Positions 54,883-64,000 of a DNA stretch of 64,000 nt are shown here, one piece after another; position 1 is the stretch's first letter; each line of letters begins with the position of its first letter. Made by a program: the position numbers and the translations under genes. The notes beneath the pieces are model-generated. The model did not search any database. It worked only from the letters and a program-made list of their open reading frames with translations, and was not told the origin of the DNA. Source of the DNA: Epithemia pelagica (Eukaryota; Bacillariophyta; Bacillariophyceae; Surirellales; Surirellaceae); contig OX337238.1 in NCBI GenBank assembly GCA_946965045.2, positions 496,001-560,000 on the forward strand, read 5' to 3'.

Positions 54883-56536
54883 TTATACTTGTTCCCGAAC
54901 GGAAGGAAACAAATCTCTTCGTTTGCCCGCTTCCATACTTTGTTCCCGTAATAGCCGCTGCATGGTGGCATATCCCATGACGCGGTCGTAATCGGGAAAG
55001 AATGGATCGACGGGTAGGAACCAGGTCCAAATGGGTCCACTGCCCACCACATCGGCCAAGGGCAAGGGTTCTTCATCCGACAAGTGCCAGGTATTGGTGG
55101 CCTTTTTCTTGAGCCGATCAATCGTCCCCACACCGGTCAAAATGCCGTAAATGACACTCATGAGCATGGAACTGGTAAACAACCAGGCACCCAAACAAAC
55201 AAGGGACATGACACGGACCAATTGCATTTCCAACATGGTAAATTCGCATTGTTCGGAATTGCAAAAAAAGTAATTGGCCAAAAACAAGGTCAAGGCCATG
55301 CCGCTGCCCAACCAGGTATACAACAAGAAGAGGGCAAAGAATTTCAAGTTGCCGGCGCCGACACAATTGTTCATCCTACCAAAACAACAAGACCAAAACC
55401 CATAAAGTTTTGTCGTGAGAAAAATGACACACATGCCTGAATTGCCAATTCTCGTGTTCGGACACGACGTCTTACCATGGACAGTGGTGATCCATTCGAG
55501 TCACGCATCGATTGCAAATTCGACAATGATGGGCAAATTTGGGTTTGTAACTTTGACAAATGCTACACATGGCATGAAATTTGACACCCTTGGTCACGAG
55601 GGGTACGGCCGAACTGGCCACGGCGCCCGGATCGGTAAAGGTGGTCTTGGCATGACTGGCCAAGGCCAGTGTACAAATCGTGGCATGAACGCCGGCCCAA
55701 TACTTGGAAATGTGACCATTCCGTGTCAAGAGTAACATGGTCAAAATGGAATACAAAATCAAGAGCCATACCGTGCCGGCCATAATGGTGCCGGCCCGAT
55801 CGGTCGTGTTCATCCAAATGCCATCGTCTTCGTGTGTCCCACACGTCCATCGCCAGGGTTGATCGTTAAAGGTATCTTCGTAATAGTCATCATCGTCGTC
55901 GTCCTTGTTATCCAACGAAAAAGCCGCAGGAGGGCGTCGACGCTGGTGCATATTGTTGCTATTGTTGTTGTTATAGTATGCATTGTGGTTGCCCTGAGGG
56001 TTGCTGGAAAACGAGTTGGTTCCTCCTCCGCCTGTCACACCCCGCTGCGAGGATGGTATCGCCGTAGTCGAAGACAAGGAACCGCCTCCTCCACCCCCAG
56101 TGGTAACGGCTGCCATGGCATTGGCACTTTGTTTTTGAATTTGTTGCGTCAAGACATTGACCATGCGTTTTGTCCAAGTCCGACGATCCTGTTTGCCATC
56201 GTCCACAGTATTGTTGTTGGTTTTGTTTTTGATGGATTGTTCAAAGCTATTATTGCGCGGAGAATACTCGGCAAGTCGCCGTCGATGATTGTGGATTGGA
56301 TCGGCCGAATGGTTGGACACATTGTTGTGGTGGTGGTCGTCGTCATCGTCCAACGAAACAGAGTGGTGATGGTCGTCGTCCTCGTCCTCTTCGTGGTCGC
56401 TCTCATCCAAAAAGACTCGTTCGGGAAACATACTCTTTTGATAATCGTCTCGTGGTCTCCGTCGTTGTGTGGTGCTGCTTCGGCCTCGATCGATTCCTCC
56501 CAACAAGGGTGTGTGTTCACCCGTCGAATGCATCAT
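54883..56536 (-). CDS. DHHC-type protein S-palmitoyltransferase
   Basis: Exons 56536-55476 and 55375-54883 (100-nt intron, GTAAGA...TGGTAG, splitting the Trp codon of HHCPW) give 517 residues. The Cys-rich domain (about 320-365) has [18 protein letters not shown], then MNNCVG across the splice site, with the catalytic Cys in DHHC. Two membrane helices precede it ([36 protein letters not shown]) and two follow ([40 protein letters not shown]), the standard four-helix layout. A TTxE-like motif is not obvious. The N-terminal 210 residues are disordered, with Asp/His, Gly and Asn runs. The enzyme would attach palmitate to cysteines at Golgi, plasma or vacuolar membranes; its substrate is unknown. 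Confidence 0.92.
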
Positions 56537-57439
56537 CGTGTCTTGGTTTGTTTACTGGGCTTTTCAATGGTTCGCTCCTCTGGACAATCGTCGCATGCAG
56601 TCGCCTGTCTTTGGCTCGTCTTTGTCACTTCCGGCTTGATAGTAAAAAGAGTTCAAAGTCTAATAGTATTATTGGAGGAGAGGAATGCCAACCCCTCTCA
56701 CTGTCATCGCCACAATGACACAAAAGACAAAAGTATATGTAGGGTATCGTTGGTCGTTTGGAGGCCCAAAAAATGGGGCGAGGCCATTGTCCCCAATCAT
56801 TTTTCGGGCGTGGTCTGTGTGCGAGTTCTGTAAGTGGACCGCGCGAGCCGACCATTGCTTCACACGCAACATCGATCTACCCCATTTATAAAGTCTCGCA
56901 GTACCTCTAGTAGTATTGCTCACATTTTATGAAGTCGAAAGAAACTGAGTATGCTCCTAGAAATACAACAACAGAACGTGGTTGTTGTTGTTGGGAGAAG
57001 ATGACAGATTGGGGGGCTGATGACTTGGCACCTTTCATTCCACTGTTTGTTGCGACTCCAGGACGCTGGGTGACTGGCTTCATAACTCATAACATCATTC
57101 ATGAATGATCTATGAGTAAGAGTTATGTCAGCATGAGCGCGCTAAGTTCCTTTGTATCAGGAACCCAATGGACCGTAGGATCATGGGTTCCCCCTTGAAC
57201 AAAACATGTCTCGTGGTGCTTGCGACGCGGGATCCAAGTGAGGAACAACATCTGCCTTACTTATATGCCGATTACGAGGTTCCAATCTACAACACAACAC
57301 CCGACTTGCCGTGCAGTACATATATATTCACGACACTGTGCACCAGCTCCAAAGTTCAGCAGTCACCTTTTGTAACGACAGACCAATGGATGACTTGTGT
57401 ACAATACTGTCAGATATGTTATGCCGTCGCCTCAAAAGA
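56537..57439. other. Intergenic region
   Basis: 903 bp with no supported gene. There is a potential hairpin GGAACCCAA...TGGGTTCC (about 57151-57192). A 98-residue ORF at 57168-57464 has no family resemblance. Confidence 0.4.
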
Positions 57440-58041
57440 TTACGGAAGGCACATCATGGAGTAGGTGCTGCCGCCCTCAAGGGATTCAAAGTCGTAAAAG
57501 CATTGCTTTTTCCCATTGCTATCATCTCCCACCAGGAACATCACGCGCTTAATTTTACAAAAGTTCTCATATTCATCGTCAGTCGAGAGTATTATACGCT
57601 GGCCATCCACAGTGATTTTCTTGCGCTCAATTTTTGGCCTCTTTGCTGCGGGTTCTTTCATTTCGTCACTCCGCTGTTGTAGTGTGCGCATGTACCGTTA
57701 AGGGAAGTGGCACATTCAAAAAGATGATGTGAGGGCTTCAATTTGCTCACTCATTGCTTTAGGCTGTCATGCACAATTGATTGCTGTTGCTGCGGCAGTC
57801 TGGATACACCCAATCACAATCTCAAACTTACTGGTATCGCCGCCAGTGTTCGTGCCGCCGCCGAATGGACAGGCGGACCCAGCGTGTAGGTGCCGCTGTC
57901 GTCGAGGGATGCAAAGTCTTCAATATCAACTCCTTGATGATCTACTAAGCAAATAACCTGCTGTCGGTCAAGGAGGCCTTTGAAACCATCCTCATTGCTT
58001 AGCTTTTTGGTGCGTTGGTCCACGGAGATTGTCTTTGGCAT
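57440..58041 (-). CDS. Small protein with two copies of an unknown domain
   Basis: Proposed exons 58041-57832 and 57673-57440 (158-nt phase-0 intron, GTAAGTTTGAG...CTACAACAG) give 147 residues. Each exon carries one copy of the same short pattern: K-x-I-[ST]-V-D near the start, then LS..., a V-x-x-LV strand, DF-x-SL, and G-[S]-TY at the end (ISVDQ...DFASLDDSGTY; ITVDG...DFESLEGGSTY). An alternative acceptor at 57764 would end the first exon separately after 15 more codons. In that case 57691-57440 would be its own 83-residue gene. The family is not recognised. The repeated pattern is seen; the gene model is inference. Confidence 0.45.
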
Positions 58042-58445
58042 GTTGTTTTTATCCAAGTTGTTTTTTTGCAAGAGGTCTGGGTGTGTTGTTGCAATTCTGG
58101 GGTTTTTCTGTAGAACGGCAATCTAGGTGCAAAACTTGATGCCAAAAGTGACGTCATGTACTGCGGTCTCAGGCGTTAGGGGCGTTACGCGACCGATCGT
58201 TGCCGTCTTCGGACGACGTACCGACCTTCAAAGACACCGGCATGGCCTATGCGGCCGATTGCGGATGCGTCAGACAAGAACGAGAGAGTCTCCATTCTCC
58301 ATGATGTGTTGGAGTAAAACAATTAACAATTAACAACTGGCCAAGTCCATGACGAAGGGACGAGTGTGCCCTTTTGAAATACGAAGTGTCCTTACTTCTA
58401 GTCTTTCTCTTTTTCATCTAGCTTGGAATCCACACAATTCGACGC
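58042..58445. other. Divergent intergenic region
   Basis: 404 bp between the small two-domain gene and the plastid protein gene. No feature is recognised. Confidence 0.5.
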
Positions 58446-59402
58446 ATGATGATGAAGAAACAAGCAGAGACTAGATGCCGTCTCCGTGGTTGGCATTATT
58501 ATTGCAGCTTTGTGGGTAACGTTGATGGGGCCTTGACTGGTGTTGTGTGGTTCTTGCTTTTGTGGCAAATTCACTGCGTGAACGGGACGCAGGCTGCATT
58601 TGTCAGTCGAGAAACAAGAGCCACCCTTGGGCGTGGTATCCACCGTCCCTGTACTCCATCCCGGTTGCCTCGTCTCTTGTCACGTATGGAAGACGACGAC
58701 GACAAGGAGGAAGAAGATCGAAACAACAATGCGGTCGCACAGCAACGGCGCCAAGATGTTGCGTCCTTGGACGATGCCAACAATGGTATTTTTTCTCGAT
58801 TTTTGAATCCTCGGATTGACGATCCCGCCCTCCCTCTCTCTGATGCCCTGGTGGCCCAAATTATTGCTCCGTCCTTGGAGGTGGCCTGGTTGGCCCTCAA
58901 TCGAGCTCCCTCTCCAACATGGCTTCAACCCATTGTTCCCAAGTCGCTTATTGTGCCCAAATTTTCGCGAGGATCCTTGTTGGCACCGGCCCTGATTCAT
59001 GGTGCCGCCTTGGCAGTCTGTTGGTTGGCCGGAGCCTTGGCGGCACGCGCGTACGAACGAGATGCCTTGATATGGCCCATTGACGAAGGAGACGGTGGTT
59101 CATCCTCCTCCCAACGAGATGATCCGTACAAGAATAGCTTGCAAACCAGTCCATCCAATCGACCTCGAGGAGCTCCTTTGGCGGTCTTGCAGGCCGGTGC
59201 CTTTGCCACGGGTCTCTTGATTTTGGGCACACAGTTGGATTTGTTTCTCGAGTTTGGCAATCGCTACGTCCAACTCGGGGAATCGCCCGAGACGGACTTT
59301 CGCATTCAAGTAGCAGTGGTGGAACTGGTCAATGACGTTGTCTTTGAAGCCGTCACCATGGTTTCGTGGAGATTGTATCTGGCGGCGCAACAGCCAAGAT
59401 AG
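58446..59402 (+). CDS. Predicted plastid membrane protein, unknown function
   Basis: 318 residues from ATG 58446 (three Met codons in a row). A basic start and hydrophobic core (GALTGVVWFLLLWQIHCVNG) form a signal peptide. This is followed by TQA-AFVSRETRATLGRG, matching the diatom plastid bipartite rule (Phe at +1 of an ASAFAP-like site, then a Ser/Arg-rich transit peptide). The mature part has a highly acidic stretch (EDDDDKEEEDRNNN), then at least two hydrophobic segments (APALIHGAALAVCWLAGALAA; AVLQAGAFATGLLILGTQL), and ends with an amphipathic region. Complex-plastid import is inferred from the presequence. The protein family was not identified. Confidence 0.72.
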   Translation: MMMKKQAETRCRLRGWHYYCSFVGNVDGALTGVVWFLLLWQIHCVNGTQAAFVSRETRATLGRGIHRPCTPSRLPRLLSRMEDDDDKEEEDRNNNAVAQQRRQDVASLDDANNGIFSRFLNPRIDDPALPLSDALVAQIIAPSLEVAWLALNRAPSPTWLQPIVPKSLIVPKFSRGSLLAPALIHGAALAVCWLAGALAARAYERDALIWPIDEGDGGSSSSQRDDPYKNSLQTSPSNRPRGAPLAVLQAGAFATGLLILGTQLDLFLEFGNRYVQLGESPETDFRIQVAVVELVNDVVFEAVTMVSWRLYLAAQQPR

Positions 59403-59638
59403 TACGCTAATAAAAGCATAACAGCCAGTTTTTGTTACGCGGCATATCTAGGAGTCAGTTGTCTCTATATTGTACCATGAGATTTGTGCGACAATGTTTC
59501 AATTTAGAACTTTATACACTATCAACAAGATTAATCTCTACACCACTTCAAACCACCAATGAACACGACCTTCCGTTGCAGGCATAGCTTCCAGACTCCA
59601 GGTGTTTTCGAAAGGTTTTGATACCTTATTGAATCCAT
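59403..59638. other. Short gap between convergent genes
   Basis: 236 bp, AT-rich. No gene is seen. Confidence 0.5.
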
Positions 59639-61750
59639 TCATGCTTGTGTCGCAACAATGTTTCGTTCCTCGGTAGTTTCCGAACCGCACAGCAGCAAAA
59701 AGTCATCCATATCAAAGTTGCCGCAAACCGACATGGTTTGGCACCAATCGGTATTGAAAGACAAGGAGCGAGAACAACAACCATCCAATCCTGCACCACA
59801 CGAATCGAGACTGCAACAAGCTCCAAACTCGTTCCAGTTCGTCATGGTCTTGTCACCCGACAGACATCCATCCTGCGACGTCATCCGGGCATCCTGGTTG
59901 CTTCCACTCCCACCACCCTCGGTTTCGTCACCCTCTAGCGGTTCCGAGGTCACTGTTACTTTGGAATACTTTAACCCCGTCACCGGATCGGTTCGAACGG
60001 CTTCTGTTCGGGTCATTTTTCGATTGTGCAACACGCGGCTGGTTCGGAAAATCTGTGTCCCATCGGCCAGTGTCTCGGAGGTACCCGTCCAGGCCGCGCT
60101 GCAAGTCGGAGGGGGAGTCATTAGTGTTGGTCCTGCAGTGCTTCCACCGCCGCCGCTGCTCTCTACAAGTATATCCTGTGCGCTTCTGAGGGACAAACAG
60201 GGACCGGGTGTATCGACAATGGGCTTGGATCCCAACGACACGTGACTTCCAAACACCTCGGCAAATACTTGGTAGGGGTCTCGGAAAGGCTTCCATCTCC
60301 TGGCACGGTACAGAAGCTGCAGCGGCCCACCAAACAATCGATTGGTTTCACCTTCTGTGTAGTGGATGTCGCCCTTGACATCTGCTCCTCCGGAAGTCGA
60401 CGTGGAGTTCATCAAGGGCGGTGGCGGAGCATGGGAGTCAAAGGATCCCAATGAACTCATGCCGCAAGCAGTCATGGAGAGAAAGTTGGGCATGGGAACA
60501 GTGTCCGACGCCTCTTTTGTTGCTGCTTTTGGTGGTTGTGATTGTGATTGCGTTTGAGAGTCGGTCAGACCCTTCTGTAAGGTTGGTGAAGATGTGGCGG
60601 ATCGTGTCGCACTCCCAAAATCCAACGAGAGTGACAGAGGGGAAGATGCCACACTTTCGGTTTGCCTTGTTGTGGTTGTTTTGAGTGCTCCAATGGGAGT
60701 TCCCAATGGCATGTGAATGCGACCTGATGATTTTGGACTGTGTGTAAAACTACAGTCTGAAGAGCAATCGGAACAGTCATCATCATGATTCTCCGCAAGG
60801 GAAGAATCACTCGAAGACACCGGCTCAATACTAGGAATGGTTGCAACCATTGGAGCAACGCTGCTCTTGACTGCCTTTTCTTCCTCAATCACGTCGCTTT
60901 CCTCGCCGAGATTGCCGAACCCCCGGAGAAAGGCCAACTGACCGATAAGGCGTACCGCAAAATTATCCATGGCGTTGTCTTTTTGGTCTTCGCTTCCCTT
61001 GGTACCATTTTCAGTGGTCAATGGTTTGCCACCAACACAAACCTTGCCTTGAAGAATGCTGTTGGATCTTGTTCGCTCCTCATACTTTTCTCGGAGCAAA
61101 ACATCGCAGCGCGTCCGCGTTTCCCGGTCTACCAAGGTTTCGTAGGAAGCTGCCAAAATGTCAAACACATGTTTCCGTCGGCTGCGCTCCTCGGCCGAGA
61201 TGGATCCCCCGCAGCATCTTCCCGGGTGATGCCAGAGCGCCAATCGTCGATAGGCTTGCTGAATTTCAAAGGTTGTGGCGTCCCTTCGGACTTGCAACAC
61301 TTGGTAGGGGCTGACAATCAAAGGGTATCCGGTACGCGCCGCTTCGGCTGCCGCCTTGGCCAAGGCACTGTCCCCAGATGCCAGCATGGTAAGAATCATG
61401 GCGTTCCGCATCGAGTCGGACCGGTTGCGACGAGAGCGTGACACCACGGCGTCATTGTTGGTGGTGGGGATTGGCTCTGTGGTCTGCAAATCGGGCATAC
61501 CCAGCAGGGCTTGCTGTGTGTTTCGAAATCGTTCGGCAAAGTCTTCCAACGAATCTTTCCGTTCAATGGAGGGAAAGTCTTTTTCATGGCCAGAGGTTGA
61601 GGAGGTGACCACCATCTCTTTGCTATTACAGCCACCCTCTGCGTCCCCTACAATCTCATCATCGCCTGTTTCATCTTCATCCCATAAACCGGAATACCAA
61701 TCCAACTCAAAAAAGCAGATATTGGCCACAGAGGCTGGAGATCGCGCCAT
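59639..61750 (-). CDS. J-like domain protein with HPG in place of HPD
   Basis: 703 residues from ATG 61750. Residues about 145-230 form a J domain: SPYQVLQVRRDATTFEIQQA, then YRRLALWHHPG, then a Cys/Gly/Ser insertion, then HVFDILAASYETLVD and R-TRCDVLL. The loop that contacts Hsp70 reads HPG instead of the invariant HPD, so normal Hsp70 stimulation is not expected (a J-like protein). The N-terminus is acidic. The middle is Ser/Gln/Pro-rich, and the later part has LYRARRWKPFRDPYQVFAEVFGS, reminiscent of the region after the J domain in DnaJB6-like proteins. That is followed by a beta-rich segment (LADGTQIFRTSRVLHNRKMT) and a Cys-rich end. Single exon. Confidence 0.82.
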   Translation of the reverse strand: MARSPASVANICFFELDWYSGLWDEDETGDDEIVGDAEGGCNSKEMVVTSSTSGHEKDFPSIERKDSLEDFAERFRNTQQALLGMPDLQTTEPIPTTNNDAVVSRSRRNRSDSMRNAMILTMLASGDSALAKAAAEAARTGYPLIVSPYQVLQVRRDATTFEIQQAYRRLALWHHPGRCCGGSISAEERSRRKHVFDILAASYETLVDRETRTRCDVLLREKYEERTRSNSILQGKVCVGGKPLTTENGTKGSEDQKDNAMDNFAVRLIGQLAFLRGFGNLGEESDVIEEEKAVKSSVAPMVATIPSIEPVSSSDSSLAENHDDDCSDCSSDCSFTHSPKSSGRIHMPLGTPIGALKTTTTRQTESVASSPLSLSLDFGSATRSATSSPTLQKGLTDSQTQSQSQPPKAATKEASDTVPMPNFLSMTACGMSSLGSFDSHAPPPPLMNSTSTSGGADVKGDIHYTEGETNRLFGGPLQLLYRARRWKPFRDPYQVFAEVFGSHVSLGSKPIVDTPGPCLSLRSAQDILVESSGGGGSTAGPTLMTPPPTCSAAWTGTSETLADGTQIFRTSRVLHNRKMTRTEAVRTDPVTGLKYSKVTVTSEPLEGDETEGGGSGSNQDARMTSQDGCLSGDKTMTNWNEFGACCSLDSCGAGLDGCCSRSLSFNTDWCQTMSVCGNFDMDDFLLLCGSETTEERNIVATQA

Positions 61751-63474
61751 GCTGATGCTACAACCCCAAGGAAGCTATCCCACCACAGAGCTTTTCCTGT
61801 TTCAATCTACCACCAGCAGGAGTAGTTGATCTTTTTTCCTCGGCAGTTTCCCAGGTTGAGAAACCGGGGGGGTGGTGTATTTCTGTCGAGATTATGAAAA
61901 AGAGACGTTGTGTTGAATGAGTGAGACCCTCTACACCACAATCGCAGTTCCACGATGATTCTATGTACGCCCTTCTCTTCTTGGTGCACCCAACCGTACT
62001 CGGTGTTGTTATGCTCTACCGATCTTCCGTTGAGAGTTGAGAAAGGTTGGGTCCAAAGAAATCCGTTCGACACAGTCATTCACAAAACGTGGAGCCTTGT
62101 TGGAGCACGCGGAAGTCTTATTGCCAAATTTTGGTCCACCGGCGCGTTGCTAGAAAATTTCATCTTGCTCACATTCTTCCGCACACCAACCTACCTTGTT
62201 AGAGACTGATCGGATCGGAATGCCTTTTTGTCTCTGGTTTCATGACATGACAGTCAATGACTATGTTGTTAAAGGAGAAGCCGAATGCTCAAGATCGAGA
62301 TGACGATCTTCCCGTATTGCAAGAGCAGAACAAGAGAACGATGCGGTGCGGCTCGCCGTGTTAGCATCGACGCCCAACTCGCATTCTCATTCTACCAAGC
62401 CACACACCACAACCTTCTTGGTCCAACGCCGGCCGAGCACCGTGTTTCTAAGTACCAAAAATGTGATCCTACTGGAGGCATGTCTTCCTAGATATTAGCG
62501 ACCACCTTCATCCGTTGAACCTACTTTTCAGTATTGCCCTAATCGGATTAAGAGAACGGACTCGTGCTTTTTACGCTGAAGGATATTGCACAGCAGAAGA
62601 GACGAAGTCTCCTCACAAAAAAATCCACGATGGCTGCAATCCGCAATGCTCCATGACCTGTGCACCTCCATGCCTTATCATCCACTTTTGACAGCCGACG
62701 CATGTGGGCTGACAACCAGACGTTCTCATGAACGAAACCAACGAATAGCGGCAGCAGGAACATGAGCATGAGCGAGATGAGGGAAGCTGTAAAGTTTAGT
62801 CCTTCCATCTCAGCAATGGGCCCTGTATGCACTCCGATGTAGAATCGGGTGACCTAACATTGCAGAGAAACTGAAAGCAGTGTGTCGACTGAGGACGACA
62901 TGCAACGGTGGATCTCCTTAGGAGCCAAAAGGATCCGAAACGGTGGGATGAACTGACAAATGATGAAGCGCAACCAAAAACGAATCCGCAATCGAGATCA
63001 GTGAATATTTGCATGTCAATATCTGATCACCCTATTGCTGTGCCTTCGTCGAATCGATCGGGGCAAGCATGGGTGTGGAAGGAGAAAACCTTCCATATAT
63101 TCTCAACACTGCTATACTGGAGGGCCTGGAATTTCGCTTGATCTCTCACTGGTCAATAGGCATTTTCATTAGGCGTCAATGTGCTGTTATCAATGTCTGG
63201 AAGGCATTCAATATCTCTACTGTCTAAAGGTGCGTTAGAAAAGGAGAACTTGAGGCATTCGCGGACGAAGCGGAGTGCATTGTAATAATACAATCCACAC
63301 AGAAAGACTATGGCAGTTGAAAAGGAACAGTTTCTGTTAGATTCTACAATCAGACGTCACTGGTCTATGTCTATCGAGCAAGAAACTGTACACGGTCCAA
63401 GTCATGTTTTGGCCAACGCGAGTAAAAAAGAGTGGATGCGTGTGCATGCTCATGGTTGGTGGATCGTTGTTCAT
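61751..63474. other. Intergenic region
   Basis: 1724 bp. The only item of note is a minus-strand open stretch (about 62836-62548) preceded by an AG acceptor-like site, with a hydrophobic segment (ASLISLMLMFLLPLFVGFV). It could be the last exon of a decayed gene, but no upstream exon was found. Confidence 0.4.
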
Positions 63475-64000
63475 TTAGAAAATCCATGCTTGTTCATTTT
63501 CCGCCTTGAGCTTGTTCCACTCTTGTAAATCGGATTTGGAAGCCCACATGCGTAGCGTATCCTTCAGTCGTTCTTGATCCACGACATTGTATCCCTTGAG
63601 CCGCAACATGCATCGATCCAACTCTTGTTCGGTGAGTTTGAAATCTTGATTCGTATCGGACCGAATAATAGCGGCAAACACATCTTGCAACTGCTGCGCG
63701 TCCAAAATTTTCTGTCAATATCACAAACGATTCGGAACAAGACGCCAGATATGGGTTACAAACATGAGAATATGTGAATGGCGACTCTTGGCAATATCAC
63801 GAATCGCATCGATGGAACATACCTTCATTTGTTTCTGAATTTCTCCATTTTCTTGAACCAACTTCTTCATATCCTCCACGTTGGTACCACTTTCTTGGCA
63901 AATTTTGTAGAACTGATGGTCCAATTCCTTCAATTCCCCAACCTCTACAGCGAGTCGGTCGTTTTCCTTGGTAAAACGACTATTTTGTACCGTCAAACGA
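63475..64000 (-). CDS. Coiled-coil protein with EF-hand-like C-terminus, partial
   Basis: The gene enters from the right edge. Exons in the window are 64000-63823 (continuing upstream) and 63711-63475, with a 111-nt phase-0 intron (GTATGT...TTGACAG). The first part is heptad-rich (ENDRLAVEVGELKELDHQFY), a coiled coil. After the splice, KILDAQQLQDVFAAIIRSD leads into the loop DTNQDFKLTEQE, which has acidic or amide residues at EF-hand positions 1, 3, 5 and 12. This suggests one calcium-binding hand, followed by a helical tail ending WKF-like (ENEQAWIF). The N-terminus and full length are unknown, so function is not assigned. Confidence 0.75.

Noticed and set aside
57168-57464. 98-residue plus-strand ORF
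   Set aside because: No recognisable domain. It overlaps the end of the more plausible minus-strand gene.
62548-62836. Hydrophobic minus-strand open stretch preceded by an AG
   Set aside because: No partner exon or start codon context found. Kept only as a note for the intergenic region.

Overview
The window is nuclear DNA of a photosynthetic stramenopile, most probably a pennate diatom. Several things point that way. Genes are widely spaced and run on both strands, with short GT-AG introns (about 70-350 nt). Two Ty1/copia elements of the kind that dominate diatom genomes are present. One gene has a diatom-type bipartite plastid presequence (...QAAFVS). Two calpain genes carry a BAR-like N-terminus, and one ankyrin gene has WPE-type repeats. 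Nothing bacterial is present, and the species cannot be read from the sequence. Exon limits were worked out by eye from splice signals and reading frame. Layout, left to right: a large partial fusion gene (SET-like, aminopropyltransferase, AdoMet-decarboxylase-like and Tudor-like segments, 1-3825); a type II membrane glycosyltransferase-like gene (4085-5599, minus); a PIF/Harbinger-type DNA transposon with terminal inverted repeats, a 3-bp target duplication, an intact Myb/SANT-like ORF and a truncated transposase (6870-8560); a hypothetical ORF; a divergent pair, thymidine phosphorylase (10274-12273, minus) and a Cwc27-like cyclophilin with 35 consecutive Asn (13013-14992); and two tandem BAR-calpain paralogues (15522-18693 and 21985-25673, both minus). 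The calpains are separated by a MITE-like element, an 81-bp direct repeat and a small unknown gene. Then come a single 5S rRNA gene (26101-26219, minus), an unknown acidic-tailed protein, and a kelch protein. The right half starts with a full-length copia retrotransposon (30225-35790) with identical LTRs, GTCTG target duplications and a 1665-aa uninterrupted Gag-Pol. An ankyrin-repeat gene with a 13-nt first exon follows (37002-39105), then a five-exon class C-like seven-helix receptor (39476-42497, minus). Next is a multi-pass membrane protein gene (43705-51713) that is a pseudogene: two frameshifts, one in-frame TAG and a second copia element (46623-50026) inside an exon. Last come phosphomannose isomerase, a DHHC palmitoyltransferase, a small two-repeat protein, a plastid-targeted membrane protein, a J-like protein with HPG in place of HPD, and a coiled-coil/EF-hand gene running off the right edge. 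The cellular genes are unrelated housekeeping, signalling and proteolysis genes and form no pathway cluster. The most unusual signals are in the mobile elements. In the intact copia element the 15 bases directly after the 5' LTR are perfectly complementary to a site inside the LTR. This is the arrangement expected for self-primed reverse transcription, known from Tf1/sushi-type Ty3/gypsy elements and not expected in a copia element. The second copia element instead has a half-tRNA-like primer site, and its integrase segment is inverted.
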